Source of the DNA: Georgenia sp. EYE_87
GTDB taxonomy: Bacteria; Actinomycetota; Actinomycetes; Actinomycetales; Actinomycetaceae
Direction: 5' to 3'
DNA length: 64,000 bases
Assembly: GCF_023148685.1 (NCBI RefSeq)
Contig: NZ_JAHXNL010000004.1
Coordinates: 189,638 to 253,637, forward strand
Of this stretch, positions 8,956-20,700 are shown piece after piece. The notes beneath the pieces were generated by a model. That model saw nothing but the letters and a program-made list of their open reading frames with translations, ran no database searches and had not been told where the DNA came from. Position 1 is the stretch's first letter; each line of letters starts with the position of its first letter. A program made the translations under genes and the position numbers.

Positions 8956-8961
8956 TAGACT
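8956..8961 (+). promoter_or_regulatory. -10 element of the ileS leader transcript
   Basis: TAGACT matches the actinobacterial -10 consensus TAnnnT and would start transcription near base 8968, just ahead of the T-box specifier hairpin. No convincing -35 element is seen. Confidence 0.5.
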
Positions 8962-8967
8962 GCCGAC

Positions 8968-9222
8968 CACAGGCGTCGACCCGGCCATCACCGGCGAGCC
9001 TCCGGAAGAACAGGGCCGGTCCCGGACGCGCGTGCGGTCGGCGCCGGCCCCCAGTAGAACCGGACGGGAGGGCCCGTCACAGCCTGCTCGAGCGGTCACG
9101 TCCGCCGCCACGGCGGAGGGCGGGGCAAGCGAGGTGGTACCGCGGCAGCGAGGTGCCCGGCGAGGAGCCGGTCAGCGTCGCCGTCGTCCTCGCGGTTGTC
9201 TGTCCACCGCTTGACCGAGGAG
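8968..9222 (+). promoter_or_regulatory. T-box leader, translational, isoleucine-specific
   Basis: The 323 bases between the ABM gene and ileS hold a T-box RNA. The T-box core is GAGGTGGTACCGCG (9131-9144). Its UGGU (9135-9138) can pair with the ACCA end of uncharged tRNA-Ile. Near the 5' end a very short hairpin CCGG-CCATCA-CCGG (8981-8994) shows the isoleucine specifier ATC at 8987-8989, followed by GAGCCTCCGGAAGAAC. This fits the ultrashort stem I T-boxes known from actinobacterial ileS genes. There is no terminator. Instead TCCTCG (9187-9192) can pair with CGAGGA (9216-9221) and hide the Shine-Dalgarno sequence GAGGAG (9217-9222), so control is probably at translation. Confidence 0.85.
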
Positions 9223-9228
9223 CACCCG

Positions 9229-12200
9229 TTGGCCGATCAGCCCCGCCGCTACCCCCTGCACCGCCCGGGCACCGAGGTGGTCGCCTCCCCGAGCTTCCCC
9301 GCGCTGGAGCGGGAGGTGCTGGCCTACTGGGAGGACGACGGCACCTTCCAGGCGTCGATCGAGAACCGCCCCGCCGGCGAGAACGGCGGATGCGAGTTCG
9401 TCTTCTACGACGGCCCGCCCTTCGCCAACGGCCTGCCCCACTACGGGCACCTGCTCACCGGGTACGTCAAGGACGTCGTGGGGCGCTACCAGACCCAGGC
9501 CGGCCACCGCGTGGAGCGCCGCTTCGGCTGGGACACCCACGGCCTGCCGGCCGAGCTCGAGGCGGAGCGGCAGCTCGGCATCAAGGACAAGTCCGAGATC
9601 GAGGAGATGGGCATCGAGGCCTTCAACAAGGCCTGCCGCGACTCCGTGCTGCGCTACACCGACGAGTGGCGCGAGTACGTCACCCGCCAGGCCCGCTGGG
9701 TCGACTTCGAGAACGACTACAAGACGCTCGACGTCACCTTCATGGAGTCGGTGATCTGGGCGTTCAAGCAGCTCTACGACAAGGGCCTGGCCTACGAGGG
9801 CTACCGCGTCCTGCCCTACTGCTGGCACGACCAGACGCCGCTGTCCAACCACGAGCTGAAGATGGACGACGACGTCTACCAGAACCGTCAGGACCCCTCC
9901 GTCACCGTGGGGCTGCGGCTGGAGTCCGGCGAGCTCGCCCTGATCTGGACCACGACGCCCTGGACCCTGCCCTCCAACCTCGCCGTCGCCGTCGGCCCGG
10001 AGATCGACTACGTCACCGTCCGCCCCGCCGAGGGACCGCTGGCGGGGGAGCGCGTCATCCTCGCCGCCGCGCGGCTCGCCGCCTACGCGCGCGAGCTGGG
10101 CGAGGAGCCCGAGGTGCTCGCCACGACGAGGGGCAGCGACCTGGTCGGCCTGCGCTACGCCCCGGTCTTCGACTACTTCGTCGACCACGAGGCCCCGGGC
10201 CCGAACGCCTGGACCGTGCTCGGCGCCGACTACGTCACCATCGAGGACGGCACCGGCCTGGTCCATCAGGCGCCCGCCTTCGGCGAGGACGACATGGCTA
10301 CCTGCGCCGCCGCCGGCATCGGCACCGTCGTGCCGGTCGACGACGGCGGCAGGTTCACCGCCGAGGTGGCGGACTACGCCGGCCAGCAGGTCTTCGAGGC
10401 GAACCGGGCGATCATCGCCGACCTCAAGAAGGGCACCGGCCCCCTGGCCCGCCGCCCCGAGGCCGAGCGTGCCGTCCTGGTCCGCCAGGAGACCTACGAC
10501 CACCCGTACCCGCACTGCTGGCGCTGCCGGAACCCGCTGATCTACAAGGCGGTCTCGAGCTGGTTCGTCCGGGTGACCGAGTTCCGCGATCGCATGGTGC
10601 AGCTCAACCAGGAGATCACCTGGGTGCCCGAGCACATCAAGGACGGCCAGTTCGGGCACTGGCTCGCCGGCGCCCGCGACTGGTCCATCTCCCGCAACCG
10701 GTACTGGGGCACCCCGATCCCGGTGTGGGTCTCCGACGACCCCGCCCACCCGCGCATCGACGTCTACGGCTCGCTCGCCGAGCTCGAGCGGGACTTCGGG
10801 CGCCTGCCCCTGGACCGCGACGGCGAGCCGAACCTGCACCGGCCCTTCATCGACGAGCTGACCCGGCCCAACCCTGACGACCCGACGGGGGCGTCCACGA
10901 TGCGCCGCATCCCCGACGTGCTCGACGTGTGGTTCGACTCCGGCTCGATGCCCTACGCCCAGGTGCACTACCCGTTCGAGAACCGCGACTGGTTCGAGGA
11001 CCACTACCCGGGCGACTTCATCGTCGAGTACATCGGCCAGACGCGCGGCTGGTTCTACACCCTGCACGTCCTGGCCACCGCCCTGTTCGACCGGCCCGCG
11101 TTCCGCACGTCCGTCTCGCACGGCATCGTGCTCGGCTCGGACGGGCGCAAGATGAGCAAGTCCCTGCGCAACTACCCCGACGTCACCGAGGTCCTCGACC
11201 GCGACGGCTCCGACGCCATGCGCTGGTTCCTCATGGCCTCCCCGGTGCTGCGCGGCGGCAACCTCATGGTGACCGAGGAGGGCATCCGCGAGAACGTCCG
11301 CCAGGTCCTCCTGCCGCTGTGGAACACCTGGTACTTCTTCGCCCTCTACGCCGGCACGCTGGACGACGGCGCCGGGTACCTCGCGAGCCCGGTCGACGTC
11401 GACGACCCCGCCGCCGTGGCGTCGCTCGACGTCATGGACCGCTACCTCCTGGCCCGCACCCGCGACCTCGCCGCGACCGTGCGCGCCCAGCTGGACGTCT
11501 ACGACATCCCCGGCGCCGCCCAGTCGGTGCGCGAGCACCTCGACGTGCTGACCAACTGGTACGTGCGCACCTCTCGGCAGCGGTTCTGGGACGAGGACCG
11601 GGGCGCGTTCGACACCCTGTGCACGGCCCTGGAGGTCCTCACCCGGGTCATGGCCCCGCTCGCGCCGCTGGTCACCGAGGAGATCTGGCGCGGCCTGACC
11701 GGCGGGCGCAGCGTCCACCTCACCGACTGGCCCGAGCTGCCCGAGACCGTGGCCGACCCCGGGCTGGTCGCCGCCATGGACGCCGTGCGGGACGCGGTCT
11801 CCACCACGCACGCGCTGCGCAAGGCCGCGAAGATCCGGGTGCGTCAGCCGCTGCGCACGCTCACCGTCGTCGTCGACGACCCAGACGCCCTGCGGCCCTT
11901 CGCCGGCCTGGTCGCCTCCGAGGTCAACGTCAAGGACGTCGTGCTGATCAGCCCCGCCGAGTCCGACCTGCGCCTGACCAGCGAGCTGAAGGTCCTCCCG
12001 CGCGAGCTCGACCCCGCCAAGCGACGCCACACCCAGCAGATCTTCGCGGCCGCCCGCGAGGGTCGCTGGACCGCGCCCGGGGCGGACGGCGTGATCGCCC
12101 TCGAGGGAGTCGAGATCGACGGCGCCCCGCTCACCCTGGTCGCCGGGGAGTACGAGCTCACCACCCGCATCGACCTCGGCGACCACGCCGGCGCCGACGC

Positions 12201-12501
12201 CGCGGCCGACGTGCTCGCGGACGGCGGTTTCGTGGTGCTGGACACCGCCGTCGACGACGAGCTCGCCGCCGAGGGCTACGCCCGCGACCTGGTCCGCCAG
12301 GTCCAGGACGAGCGCAAGGCCGCCGGCCTGTACGTGGCCGACCGCATCGCCCTGTCGCTCACCGTCCCCGCGGACAAGATCGGCTGGGTCGAGACCCACC
12401 GCGACCTCATCACCCACGAGACCCTGGCCCTGCAGCTCGACGTCGCCGCCGGCGACGGCGGGTCGCCGCGGGTCGCCGTCACGAAGCTGGAGGCACGATG
12501 A
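9229..12501 (+). CDS. ileS: isoleucyl-tRNA synthetase, type 2 (eukaryote-like)
   Basis: Charges tRNA-Ile with isoleucine and edits valine. The class I signatures are PHYGHL (HxGH form, His71 and His74) and [11 protein letters not shown] (641-651). The length of 1090 residues, the NYPD after KMSKS and the lack of a C-terminal zinc-finger place it in the long IleRS2 clade shared with eukaryotes, not the shorter E. coli type. Members of that clade are often tolerant of mupirocin. The TTG at 9229 is chosen because GAGGAG (9217-9222) lies 6 bases before it; TTG codons at 9196 and 9211 are in frame but have no ribosome site. The stop overlaps the folC start. Confidence 0.95.
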   Translation: MADQPRRYPLHRPGTEVVASPSFPALEREVLAYWEDDGTFQASIENRPAGENGGCEFVFYDGPPFANGLPHYGHLLTGYVKDVVGRYQTQAGHRVERRFGWDTHGLPAELEAERQLGIKDKSEIEEMGIEAFNKACRDSVLRYTDEWREYVTRQARWVDFENDYKTLDVTFMESVIWAFKQLYDKGLAYEGYRVLPYCWHDQTPLSNHELKMDDDVYQNRQDPSVTVGLRLESGELALIWTTTPWTLPSNLAVAVGPEIDYVTVRPAEGPLAGERVILAAARLAAYARELGEEPEVLATTRGSDLVGLRYAPVFDYFVDHEAPGPNAWTVLGADYVTIEDGTGLVHQAPAFGEDDMATCAAAGIGTVVPVDDGGRFTAEVADYAGQQVFEANRAIIADLKKGTGPLARRPEAERAVLVRQETYDHPYPHCWRCRNPLIYKAVSSWFVRVTEFRDRMVQLNQEITWVPEHIKDGQFGHWLAGARDWSISRNRYWGTPIPVWVSDDPAHPRIDVYGSLAELERDFGRLPLDRDGEPNLHRPFIDELTRPNPDDPTGASTMRRIPDVLDVWFDSGSMPYAQVHYPFENRDWFEDHYPGDFIVEYIGQTRGWFYTLHVLATALFDRPAFRTSVSHGIVLGSDGRKMSKSLRNYPDVTEVLDRDGSDAMRWFLMASPVLRGGNLMVTEEGIRENVRQVLLPLWNTWYFFALYAGTLDDGAGYLASPVDVDDPAAVASLDVMDRYLLARTRDLAATVRAQLDVYDIPGAAQSVREHLDVLTNWYVRTSRQRFWDEDRGAFDTLCTALEVLTRVMAPLAPLVTEEIWRGLTGGRSVHLTDWPELPETVADPGLVAAMDAVRDAVSTTHALRKAAKIRVRQPLRTLTVVVDDPDALRPFAGLVASEVNVKDVVLISPAESDLRLTSELKVLPRELDPAKRRHTQQIFAAAREGRWTAPGADGVIALEGVEIDGAPLTLVAGEYELTTRIDLGDHAGADAAADVLADGGFVVLDTAVDDELAAEGYARDLVRQVQDERKAAGLYVADRIALSLTVPADKIGWVETHRDLITHETLALQLDVAAGDGGSPRVAVTKLEAR

Positions 12502-14132
12502 CCGCTGGAACCGGGGGCACCGGGGGGACCGAGGGCCGGCGCAGCCCCGAGGACGCCGAGCGCGAGTCCCAGGAGCGCATCGCGGCCTTCATGGCCGAGG
12601 CCGAGGAGCCGGCCGACGCCCGCCGGCGCGCCGACGCCGAGGCCGAGGAGGACGAGCACGACGCCGGGCTGCGGGCCCTGCTGCGCTCGTCCCTGATCGC
12701 CGGGCCCGACCCGGACGTGGCCGAGGAGGTCCTCGCCGAGGGGGAGGACACCTCCCGCGAGGCGACGGACGCCGCCGCCGTGGCGCACGCCCGCGCCGAG
12801 GAGGAGGTCCGGCACATCTACGAGGCGATCCTCGCCCGGGCGCCGGAGCACGACGTCCAGCCCAGCCTGGACCGCGTGCGCGACGTCCTCGACCTTCTCG
12901 GCGACCCCCAGCGCGCCTACCCGGTCATCCACCTCACCGGCACCAACGGCAAGACCTCCACCGCCCGGATGATCGAGCGGCTCCTGCGCGAGAAGGGCCT
13001 GCGCACCGGCCGCTTCACCTCTCCCCACCTGCACACCGTGCGCGAGCGCATCGCCCTGGACGGCGAGCCCATCGCCCCCGACGCGTTCGTCGCCACCTGG
13101 GAGGACGTCGCCCCCTACGTCGCCATGGTGGACGAGCGCTCGCAGGCCGCGGGCGGACCCCGGCTGAGCTTCTTCGAGGTCTTCACCGTCATGGCCTACG
13201 CCGCGTTCGCCGACGCCCCGGTGGACGTCGCCGTCGTCGAGGTCGGCATGGGCGGGCGCTGGGACGCCACCAACGTCGCCGACGGCACCGTGGAGGTCCT
13301 CACCCGCGTCGAGCGCGACCACGAGCGCTGGCTGGGCCACGAGCTCACCCAGATCGCGGAGGAGAAGGTCGGCATCATCACCGACGGCTCCACGGTGGTC
13401 ACCGCCGAGCAGCACGACGACGTCGAGTCCGTGGTCCTCCACGCGGCGGCCGCCCACGGGGCGCGGCTGCTGCGGGCCGGGACCGACCTCGGCGTCGTCG
13501 ACCGGCAGGTCGGCGTCGGCGGGCAGATGGTCAGTCTCCGCACGCCCGGCGGCGTCTACACCGACGTCTTCCTGCCCCTGCACGGCGCGCACCAGGCCGA
13601 CAACGCCGCGCTCGCGCTGGCCGCGGTGGAGGCGTTCTTCGGGGGCGGCGCGCTCGAGGCCGGCATCGTCGAGCAGGGCTTCGCGGGCGTCGACTCGCCC
13701 GGGCGCCTCGAGGTCGTCCGCCGCAGCCCCACGGTCCTCGTCGACGCCGCGCACAACCCGGCCGGGATCGAGGCCCTGCGCGCGGCCGTGGAGGAGGCGT
13801 TCGACTTCACCCACCTGGTCGGCATCGTCGGCGTGATGGCCGACAAGGACGCGGAGGGCATCCTCGCGGGCCTCGAGCCGCTGCTCGCCGAGGTCGTGGT
13901 GACCCGCGCCCGCACCGACCGCGCCATGGACGTCGACGAGCTCGCCGAGGTGGCCCGCGACGTCTTCGGCGAGGAGCGGGTGCACGTGGCCGAGCGGCTC
14001 GACGACGCCATCGACACCGCCGCCGGGCTCGCCGAGGCGGACTCGGACGAGGTCGTCACCTCCACCGGGATCCTCGTGGCCGGGTCGGTGCTCCTCGCCG
14101 CGGACGCCCGGGCCCTCATGGGGAGGGCCTGA
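12498..14132 (+). CDS. folC: dihydrofolate synthase / folylpolyglutamate synthase
   Basis: Adds glutamate to dihydropteroate and to folates in one-carbon metabolism. The product is 544 residues, about 100 more than usual, because of an acidic, charged N-terminal extension of some 100 residues rich in Glu, Asp and Arg. The Mur-ligase-type P-loop is GTNGKTS from residue 148. Later motifs are [23 protein letters not shown] and [12 protein letters not shown]. Its ATG overlaps the ileS stop (ATGA), so the two are translationally coupled. No internal start close to the catalytic domain has a convincing ribosome site, so I keep the long form. Confidence 0.93.
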   Translation: MTAGTGGTGGTEGRRSPEDAERESQERIAAFMAEAEEPADARRRADAEAEEDEHDAGLRALLRSSLIAGPDPDVAEEVLAEGEDTSREATDAAAVAHARAEEEVRHIYEAILARAPEHDVQPSLDRVRDVLDLLGDPQRAYPVIHLTGTNGKTSTARMIERLLREKGLRTGRFTSPHLHTVRERIALDGEPIAPDAFVATWEDVAPYVAMVDERSQAAGGPRLSFFEVFTVMAYAAFADAPVDVAVVEVGMGGRWDATNVADGTVEVLTRVERDHERWLGHELTQIAEEKVGIITDGSTVVTAEQHDDVESVVLHAAAAHGARLLRAGTDLGVVDRQVGVGGQMVSLRTPGGVYTDVFLPLHGAHQADNAALALAAVEAFFGGGALEAGIVEQGFAGVDSPGRLEVVRRSPTVLVDAAHNPAGIEALRAAVEEAFDFTHLVGIVGVMADKDAEGILAGLEPLLAEVVVTRARTDRAMDVDELAEVARDVFGEERVHVAERLDDAIDTAAGLAEADSDEVVTSTGILVAGSVLLAADARALMGRA

Positions 14133-14227
14133 GCCGGCCAACTGACTGCCGTTCCCGACGCCGAGGGGCCAAGATGGGGACGTGGTCCGGCATCGGACCG
14201 TTCCCGGCTATTCGAAGGAGCACGTCG

Positions 14228-15229
<1,002 letters not shown>

Positions 15230-15246
15230 GAGGAGGAAGAGAACGC

Positions 15247-15885
15247 ATGACTGCCACCACCCTCGGCGCCGACTGGGCCCTCGACTGGATGGAGCGCGCC
15301 CGGGCGGTCGTCTCCGCGAACCGCATCGAGCTCATCGAGCTGGACCGGGCCATCGGCGACGGCGACCACGGCGAGAACATGGACCGCGGCTTCACCGCCG
15401 TCGGCGCGAAGCTCGCCGAGGCCACCCCGTCGGCGCCGGGGGAGGTGCTCAAGACCGTGGCGACCACCCTGATGTCCACCGTCGGCGGCGCCGCCGGCCC
15501 GCTGTACGGCACCGCCTTCCTGCGCGGGGCCAAGGCGGCCGACGGCGCGCTGGACGCCGCGGGGGTGGCCGCCGTCCTCGAGGCCGCGGTGGAGGGCATC
15601 CAGGCCCGCGGCAAGGCCGAGGCGGGGGAGAAGACCATGGTCGACGCCTGGCTGCCCGCCGCGCAGGCCGCCCGCTCCGCCGCAGAGGGCGGCTCCGGCC
15701 CCGTCGAGGCCCTGCGGGCCGCCGCCGACGCCGCGGCCGCCGGCGCCGAGGCCACCGAGCCGATGGTGGCCCGCAAGGGCCGGGCGTCCTACCTCGGGGA
15801 CCGCTCCGCCGGGCACCGCGACCCCGGCGCGCAGTCCTCCGCCCTGCTCCTGGCCGCGGCGGCCGAGGCGGCCGAGGCGCTGTGA
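15247..15885 (+). CDS. dhaL: dihydroxyacetone kinase, ADP-binding subunit DhaL
   Basis: Carries a bound ADP that shuttles phosphate from DhaM to dihydroxyacetone on DhaK. The 212-residue length is normal. The three Asp residues that hold Mg-ADP appear as Asp33, Asp38 and Asp40 in LDRAIGDGDHGENM. Later motifs are GGAAGPLYGTAF, GEKTMVDAWLPA and RKGRASYLGDRSAGHRDPGA. ATG 15247 follows AGGAGGAAGAG in the 17-base gap after dhaK. Its TGA overlaps the GTG of dhaM. Confidence 0.95.
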   Translation: MTATTLGADWALDWMERARAVVSANRIELIELDRAIGDGDHGENMDRGFTAVGAKLAEATPSAPGEVLKTVATTLMSTVGGAAGPLYGTAFLRGAKAADGALDAAGVAAVLEAAVEGIQARGKAEAGEKTMVDAWLPAAQAARSAAEGGSGPVEALRAAADAAAAGAEATEPMVARKGRASYLGDRSAGHRDPGAQSSALLLAAAAEAAEAL

Positions 15886-16655
15886 GCGCTGCGCCGGCGA
15901 CCGCCCTGGTGATCGTCTCGCACTCCGCCCGGCTGGCCGAGGGCGTGGTCGAGGTGGCCGCGCAGATGGCCCCCGACGTCGCGCTGCGCGCCGCCGGCGG
16001 GACGGACGAGGGCGGGATCGGCACGAGCTTCGACGCGGTCTCCTCCGCCGTCGCCGAGCTCCTCGGGTCCGACGGGGTCGCCGGCGTCACCGTGCTCACC
16101 GACCTCGGCTCGGCCACCATGACCGCCGAGGCGGTCCTCGAGAGCCTCGAGGACGACGACGCCGCCCGGGTCACCCTCGCCGACGGCCCGCTCGTCGAGG
16201 GGGCCGTGGCCGGTGCGGTGGCCGCCCAGGGCGGCGCCGACCATGCCGCCGTCGCCCGCGTCGTGGCCGAGGCCGCCGGGAGCTTCGGCGGCGCGGCCGA
16301 GGTCGCGGCGCCCGTCGAGGGCGTCGTGGCGGCGGCCGGGGCGGCGGCCGAGGGCGACGGCGGTGAAGCCGGCGGGGACGGGGCCGGCGCGCTCAGCCGC
16401 ACCCTCACCCTCACCAACGAGGTCGGCCTCCACGCCCGGCCCGCCGCCCTGCTCGCCCGGCTCGTCGCCGGGTACGACGCGACGGTGGCCGTCAACGGCG
16501 TCGACGGCGCCAGCGTGCTCGCGCTGATGGGCCTGGGCCTGGAGAAGGGCGACGAGATGCTGGTCACGGCCTCCGGGCCGCAGGCCGCCGAGGCGCTGGA
16601 CGGCGTGACCGCGGCCGTCGCCGAGGGGTTCGGCGAGGGGCCCGGCGCTCGGTAG
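15882..16655 (+). CDS. dhaM: DhaM phosphotransferase subunit, EIIA-HPr fusion
   Basis: Passes phosphate from the PTS to DhaL-ADP. This 257-residue version has two domains: a mannose-type EIIA domain (about 1-130, His14 in [12 protein letters not shown]) and, after an Ala/Gly/Glu linker, an HPr domain (about 168-250, His184 in [15 protein letters not shown]). The EI-like third domain of E. coli DhaM is absent, so phosphate must come from a general Enzyme I encoded elsewhere. The GTG start overlaps the dhaL stop. The gene ends 9 bases before DUF4233. Confidence 0.93.
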   Translation: MSAAPATALVIVSHSARLAEGVVEVAAQMAPDVALRAAGGTDEGGIGTSFDAVSSAVAELLGSDGVAGVTVLTDLGSATMTAEAVLESLEDDDAARVTLADGPLVEGAVAGAVAAQGGADHAAVARVVAEAAGSFGGAAEVAAPVEGVVAAAGAAAEGDGGEAGGDGAGALSRTLTLTNEVGLHARPAALLARLVAGYDATVAVNGVDGASVLALMGLGLEKGDEMLVTASGPQAAEALDGVTAAVAEGFGEGPGAR

Positions 16656-16658
16656 CCT
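16653..16658 (+). promoter_or_regulatory. -10 element for a leaderless DUF4233 transcript
   Basis: TAGCCT ends 6 bases before the GTG at 16665, so transcription would begin at or next to the start codon. No ribosome site lies in this gap. Confidence 0.45.
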
Positions 16659-16664
16659 GGCCGG

Positions 16665-17192
16665 GTGAGCACCCCGCACGAGACCGCCCCCGACGCCGAC
16701 GCGCCGCAGACGCCCGAGCCGCTCCGCCGGCCCGGCTCCGCGCGTCAGATGTTCGCCATGTCGGTGCTCGTCAGCGAGATCCTGGTGGTGCTCTTCGCCA
16801 CGCTCGTCGCGCACGGCCTCGAGGTCGCCGACCGCGGGCTCGTCTGGGGCGTCGGCGGCGCCGCGATGCTCGCGTGCGCCGCGGCGGCCGGCCTGCTCCG
16901 GCGCGGGCGCGCCGGCTACGTCCTCGGCACGGTGGTGCAGGTCCTCCTCATCGTCTCCGGCCTCGTCGTGGCGACGATGTACGTGATCGGCGGCCTCTTC
17001 GCCGTCCTGTGGGTCGTCTCCCTCCGGGTGGGCGGGCGCATCGACACCGAGCGCCAGGAGCGCTACCGCGCCGAGGTCGCCCACCGGGCCGCCGGCGGTC
17101 CCGGCCGCGGCCCCCTGGGCGGTCCCGCGGACGGTCCGGCGGACCGCCCCGCGGACGGCCCCGCGGACGGGGCGACCGCCGGGGACCGGTAA
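16665..17192 (+). CDS. DUF4233 membrane protein
   Basis: A small integral membrane protein of unknown function, 175 residues. It has about four hydrophobic segments (around residues 25-45, 53-68, 78-98 and 100-115) and a long hydrophilic C-terminal tail made of Gly, Pro, Asp and Arg repeats ([18 protein letters not shown]). DUF4233 genes usually sit between folC and ndk in actinobacteria. Here ndk does follow, but dhaKLM separates it from folC. The GTG start appears leaderless (see the -10 element at 16653). Confidence 0.8.
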   Translation: MSTPHETAPDADAPQTPEPLRRPGSARQMFAMSVLVSEILVVLFATLVAHGLEVADRGLVWGVGGAAMLACAAAAGLLRRGRAGYVLGTVVQVLLIVSGLVVATMYVIGGLFAVLWVVSLRVGGRIDTERQERYRAEVAHRAAGGPGRGPLGGPADGPADRPADGPADGATAGDR

Positions 17193-17195
17193 CGT
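17190..17195 (+). promoter_or_regulatory. -10 element for ndk
   Basis: TAACGT ends 8 bases before the ndk GTG, again without a ribosome site, suggesting leaderless transcription. It overlaps the last codon of the DUF4233 gene. Confidence 0.4.
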
Positions 17196-17203
17196 GCCTC
17201 CCC

Positions 17204-17635
17204 GTGAGCACTACCGAGCCTGAGCGCACCCTCGTCCTGATCAAGCCCGACGGCGTCGCCCGTCACCTCACCGGCGAGGTGCTTCGCCGGGTCGAGGCCA
17301 AGGGGTACACCTTCGTCGCGCTCGAGCGGCGCACCGTCGACGCCGACCTGCTGCGCGAGCACTACGCCGAGCACGAGGGCAAGCCGTTCTTCCAGCCACT
17401 CGTCGACTTCATGGCCTCCGGCCCGGTCGTCGCCGCGGTCGTCGAGGGGCACCGCGTCATCGAGGGCTTCCGCGCCCTCGCCGGCGCCACCGACCCCACC
17501 ACCGCGGCCCCGGGCACCATCCGCGGCGACCTCGGGCGGGACTGGGGCACCGACGTCGTGCAGAACATCGTCCACGGCTCCGACTCCCCGGAGTCCGCCG
17601 CCCGCGAGATCGGCCTGTGGTTCCCCGCACTCTGA
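17204..17635 (+). CDS. ndk: nucleoside diphosphate kinase
   Basis: Moves the gamma phosphate between nucleoside triphosphates and diphosphates to balance NTP pools. At 143 residues it is of normal size. The N-terminal [19 protein letters not shown] is canonical, and the catalytic phospho-His is His124 in [12 protein letters not shown]. It lies directly after DUF4233, as in related genomes, and is followed by a hairpin. Confidence 0.97.
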   Translation: MSTTEPERTLVLIKPDGVARHLTGEVLRRVEAKGYTFVALERRTVDADLLREHYAEHEGKPFFQPLVDFMASGPVVAAVVEGHRVIEGFRALAGATDPTTAAPGTIRGDLGRDWGTDVVQNIVHGSDSPESAAREIGLWFPAL

Positions 17636-17650
17636 CCGGCGGCGGGCGCC

Positions 17651-17680
17651 CCGGGCGGCGGGAAAGGACGCGCCGCCCGG
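17651..17680 (+). terminator. hairpin terminator after ndk
   Basis: A perfect 10-bp stem, CCGGGCGGCG / CGCCGCCCGG, with a 10-base loop. No T-tract is present. Confidence 0.5.
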
Positions 17681-17715
17681 TCCACAGGCTCCCGGCGACG
17701 CCGGGCCGATGGCAA

Positions 17716-17721
17716 TAGGCT
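17716..17721 (+). promoter_or_regulatory. -10 element for leaderless smc
   Basis: TAGGCT ends 7 bases before the smc GTG at 17729, and there is no ribosome site between, so the mRNA probably begins at the start codon. Confidence 0.5.
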
Positions 17722-17728
17722 GCCGCGC

Positions 17729-20700
17729 GTGCACCTGAAGACGCTGACGCTGCGAGGGTTCAAGTCCTTCGCGTCCGCGACCACGCTGCACCTCGAGCCC
17801 GGGATCACCTGCGTGGTGGGCCCGAACGGCTCGGGCAAGTCCAACGTCGTCGACGCCCTCGCCTGGGTCATGGGCGAGCAGGGCGCGAAGACGCTGCGCG
17901 GCGGCTCGATGTCCGACGTCATCTTCGCCGGAACCTCCTCCCGCGCCCCGCTGGGCCGCGCGGAGGTCTCCCTCACCATCGACAACACCGACGGGCTGCT
18001 GCCGATCGAGTACACCGAGGTGACGATCTCGCGCACCCTCTTCCGCTCCGGCGGCTCCGAGTACGCGATCAACGGCACCCCCTGCCGCCTCCTCGACATC
18101 CAGGAGCTGCTCTCCGACACCGGCCTGGGCCGGGAGATGCACGTCATCGTGGGGCAGGGGCGCCTCGACTCCGTCCTGCAGGCCACGCCGGAGGACCGCC
18201 GCGGCTTCATCGAGGAGGCCGCCGGCGTCCTCAAGCACCGCCGCCGCAAGGAGAAGGCGCTGCGCAAGCTCGAGGCGATGGCCGCGAACCTCGCCCGGGT
18301 GACCGACCTCTCCGCCGAGATCCGCCGCCAGCTCGGGCCGCTCGCCAGGCAGGCCGACGTCGCCCGGCGGGCCCAGGTGGTCCAGGCCGACCTGCGCGAC
18401 GCACGGGCCCGGCTCCTGGCGGACGACCTCGTCCAGCTCACCGCCACCCTCGCCCAGGAGGTGGCCGACGAGACCGCGCTGCGCGAGCGGCGCGAGGCGG
18501 TCGAGGCCGCCCAGGAGGAGGCGCGCGGGCGGCTGACCGCGCTCGAGCAGGCCGCCGCGGCCGCCGCGCCCCGCCTCGGGCAGGCCACCGACGTCTGGTA
18601 CCGGCTCTCCGGCCTGCGCGAGCGCCTGCGGTCCCTGGAGAGCGTCGCGACCGAGCGCTGCCGCCTGCTCGGCTCCCCGACGGCGGAGCCCGTCCGGGGC
18701 GGCCGGGACCCCGACGAGCTCGAGACGAAGGCCGCCGCGGTGCGCGAGCAGGAGGACGCCCTGCGCACCGAGCTCGACGCCGCCCGGGCGACCCTCGAGG
18801 CCGCCGTCGCCGAGCGCACCCGGGCGGAGGAGACCGAGCGCGACTCCGAGCGGGCCCTGGCCGCCGTCCACCGCGGCGTGGCCGACCGCCGCGAGGGGCT
18901 GGCCCGGCTGACCGGCCAGGTGGGCGCCCGGCGCTCCCGGCTGGAGGCCGCCGAGGCCGAGCTGGGCCGGCTGCGCGAGTCCCTCGCCGCCGCTCAGGAG
19001 CGGGCGAGCACGGCCCAGGCCGAGTTCACCGCGCTCGAGCAGCAGGTGGCCGGCGCCGAGGAGGGCGAGGAGAACCTCGACGAGGCGCACGAGGCCGCCA
19101 CCGCCGCGCTCGAGGACGCCGAGCGCGACGTGGCCGAGCTCGTCGAGGCCGAGCGTGCGGCGCAGGCCGACCGCGCCACCTGGACCGCCCGCCGCGAGAC
19201 CCTCGAGCTCTCGCTGCGCCGCAAGGACGGCACCGGCGCGCTGCTCGCCGCCGGGCTGGCCGGCGTGCTCGGCACCGTCCCCGAGCACCTGAGCGTCGAG
19301 CCCGGCTGGGAGAACGCCGTCGCCGCGGCGCTCGGCGCCTCCGCGGACGCCGCCGTGGTGGAGTCCGTCGACGTCGCCGTGGACGCCGTGCGCCAGGTCC
19401 GGGAGAGCGACGCCGGGCAGGTGCGGCTCGTCGTCGCCGGCGGCGCCCAGGACGACGGCGGCGGCAGGCCGTCCGCGCCCGCCGGGTCCCGCTGGGCGCT
19501 GGACCTGCTCACCTCCGCCCGCGACGAGCTGCGGCCCGCGCTGGGGCGACTGCTCGCCGACGTCGTGGCCGTCGAGGACCTCGCCGAGGCCCGCGCCGTC
19601 CTCACCGCCCAGCCCGCCCTGACCGCCGTCACCCGCGCCGGTGACGTGCTCTCCGGCGTCGTCGCCCACGGCGGCGCGCCCGGCGCCCCCAGCGTCCTGG
19701 AGCTGCACGCCGCGCACGAGGAGGCGGCCGCCGAGGTCGAGTCCGCCACCGCCCGGCACGAGCAGGCCCGGTTCGCGCTCGGACCCGCGCGGGAGCGGGT
19801 GGAGACCGCCCGGGCGCAGGTCCGGGCGACGCTGGACGACCTCCACGCCTCCGACGCCCGCCTCGCGGCCGTCGCCGAGCAGCTCGGCCGGCTCGGCTCC
19901 ACCCTGCGCAACGCCCAGGCGGAGGCCGAGCGGGCGCGCCCCGCGATCGAGCGGGCCGAGGCCGAGATCGCCGAGCACGCGAGCGAGCTGCAGGCACTGG
20001 CCGAGCGGCTCGAGATCGCCCGCCGCGAGCCGGCCCAGGCCGAGGAGGACCTCGCCGGCGCCACCGAGACCCGCGACCGGGCCACCGAGGTGGCCCGCGC
20101 CGCTCGCACCCGCGAGACGGACGCGCGCCTCGCCCTGCGCACCCTGGAGGAGCAGGCGAAGGGCCTCGCCGGCCGCGCCGCGTCCCTCGCCGCCGCCGCC
20201 CGGGAGGAGCGCGCCGCCCGGCGCCGGGCCGCCGAGCGGGAGGCCCGGCGCGCCGCGCAGGCCGCCGTCGCCGCCGAGGTCCGCGACGGCGCCGCCCGCG
20301 CGGCCGCCGCGATCGACCGGTCCGTCGCCGCCGCGGCGGCGGAGCGGGAGCGGGCGGAGGAGGAGCGCACCGAACGCGAGCGCGCCATCGCCGGCGTCCG
20401 GGCCGAGCTGGAGGAGATCGGCACCGAGCTCGCCGCCCTCACCGACGTCGCGCACCGGGACGAGGTGGCCCGCGCCGAGCAGCGCCTGCGCATCACCCAG
20501 CTCGAGGAGAAGGCCGTCGCCGAGCTCGGCCTCGACCCCCAGGTGCTCGTCGACGAGTTCGGCCCCGACCGGCCGGTCCCCTCGACGGCGCCCGTGCCGG
20601 ACGGCGAGGAGGCACCGCAGGCTCGCCCGTACGTGCGCGAGGAGCAGGAGAAGCGGCTGCGCACCGCCGAGCGTGACCTCGCCCGCCTCGGCAAGGTCAA

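Noticed and set aside
9196..9228. TTG at 9196 or 9211 as the ileS start
   Set aside because: Neither has a ribosome site, and both lie in the segment that pairs with or precedes the Shine-Dalgarno sequence of the T-box switch. TTG 9229 has GAGGAG at the right distance.
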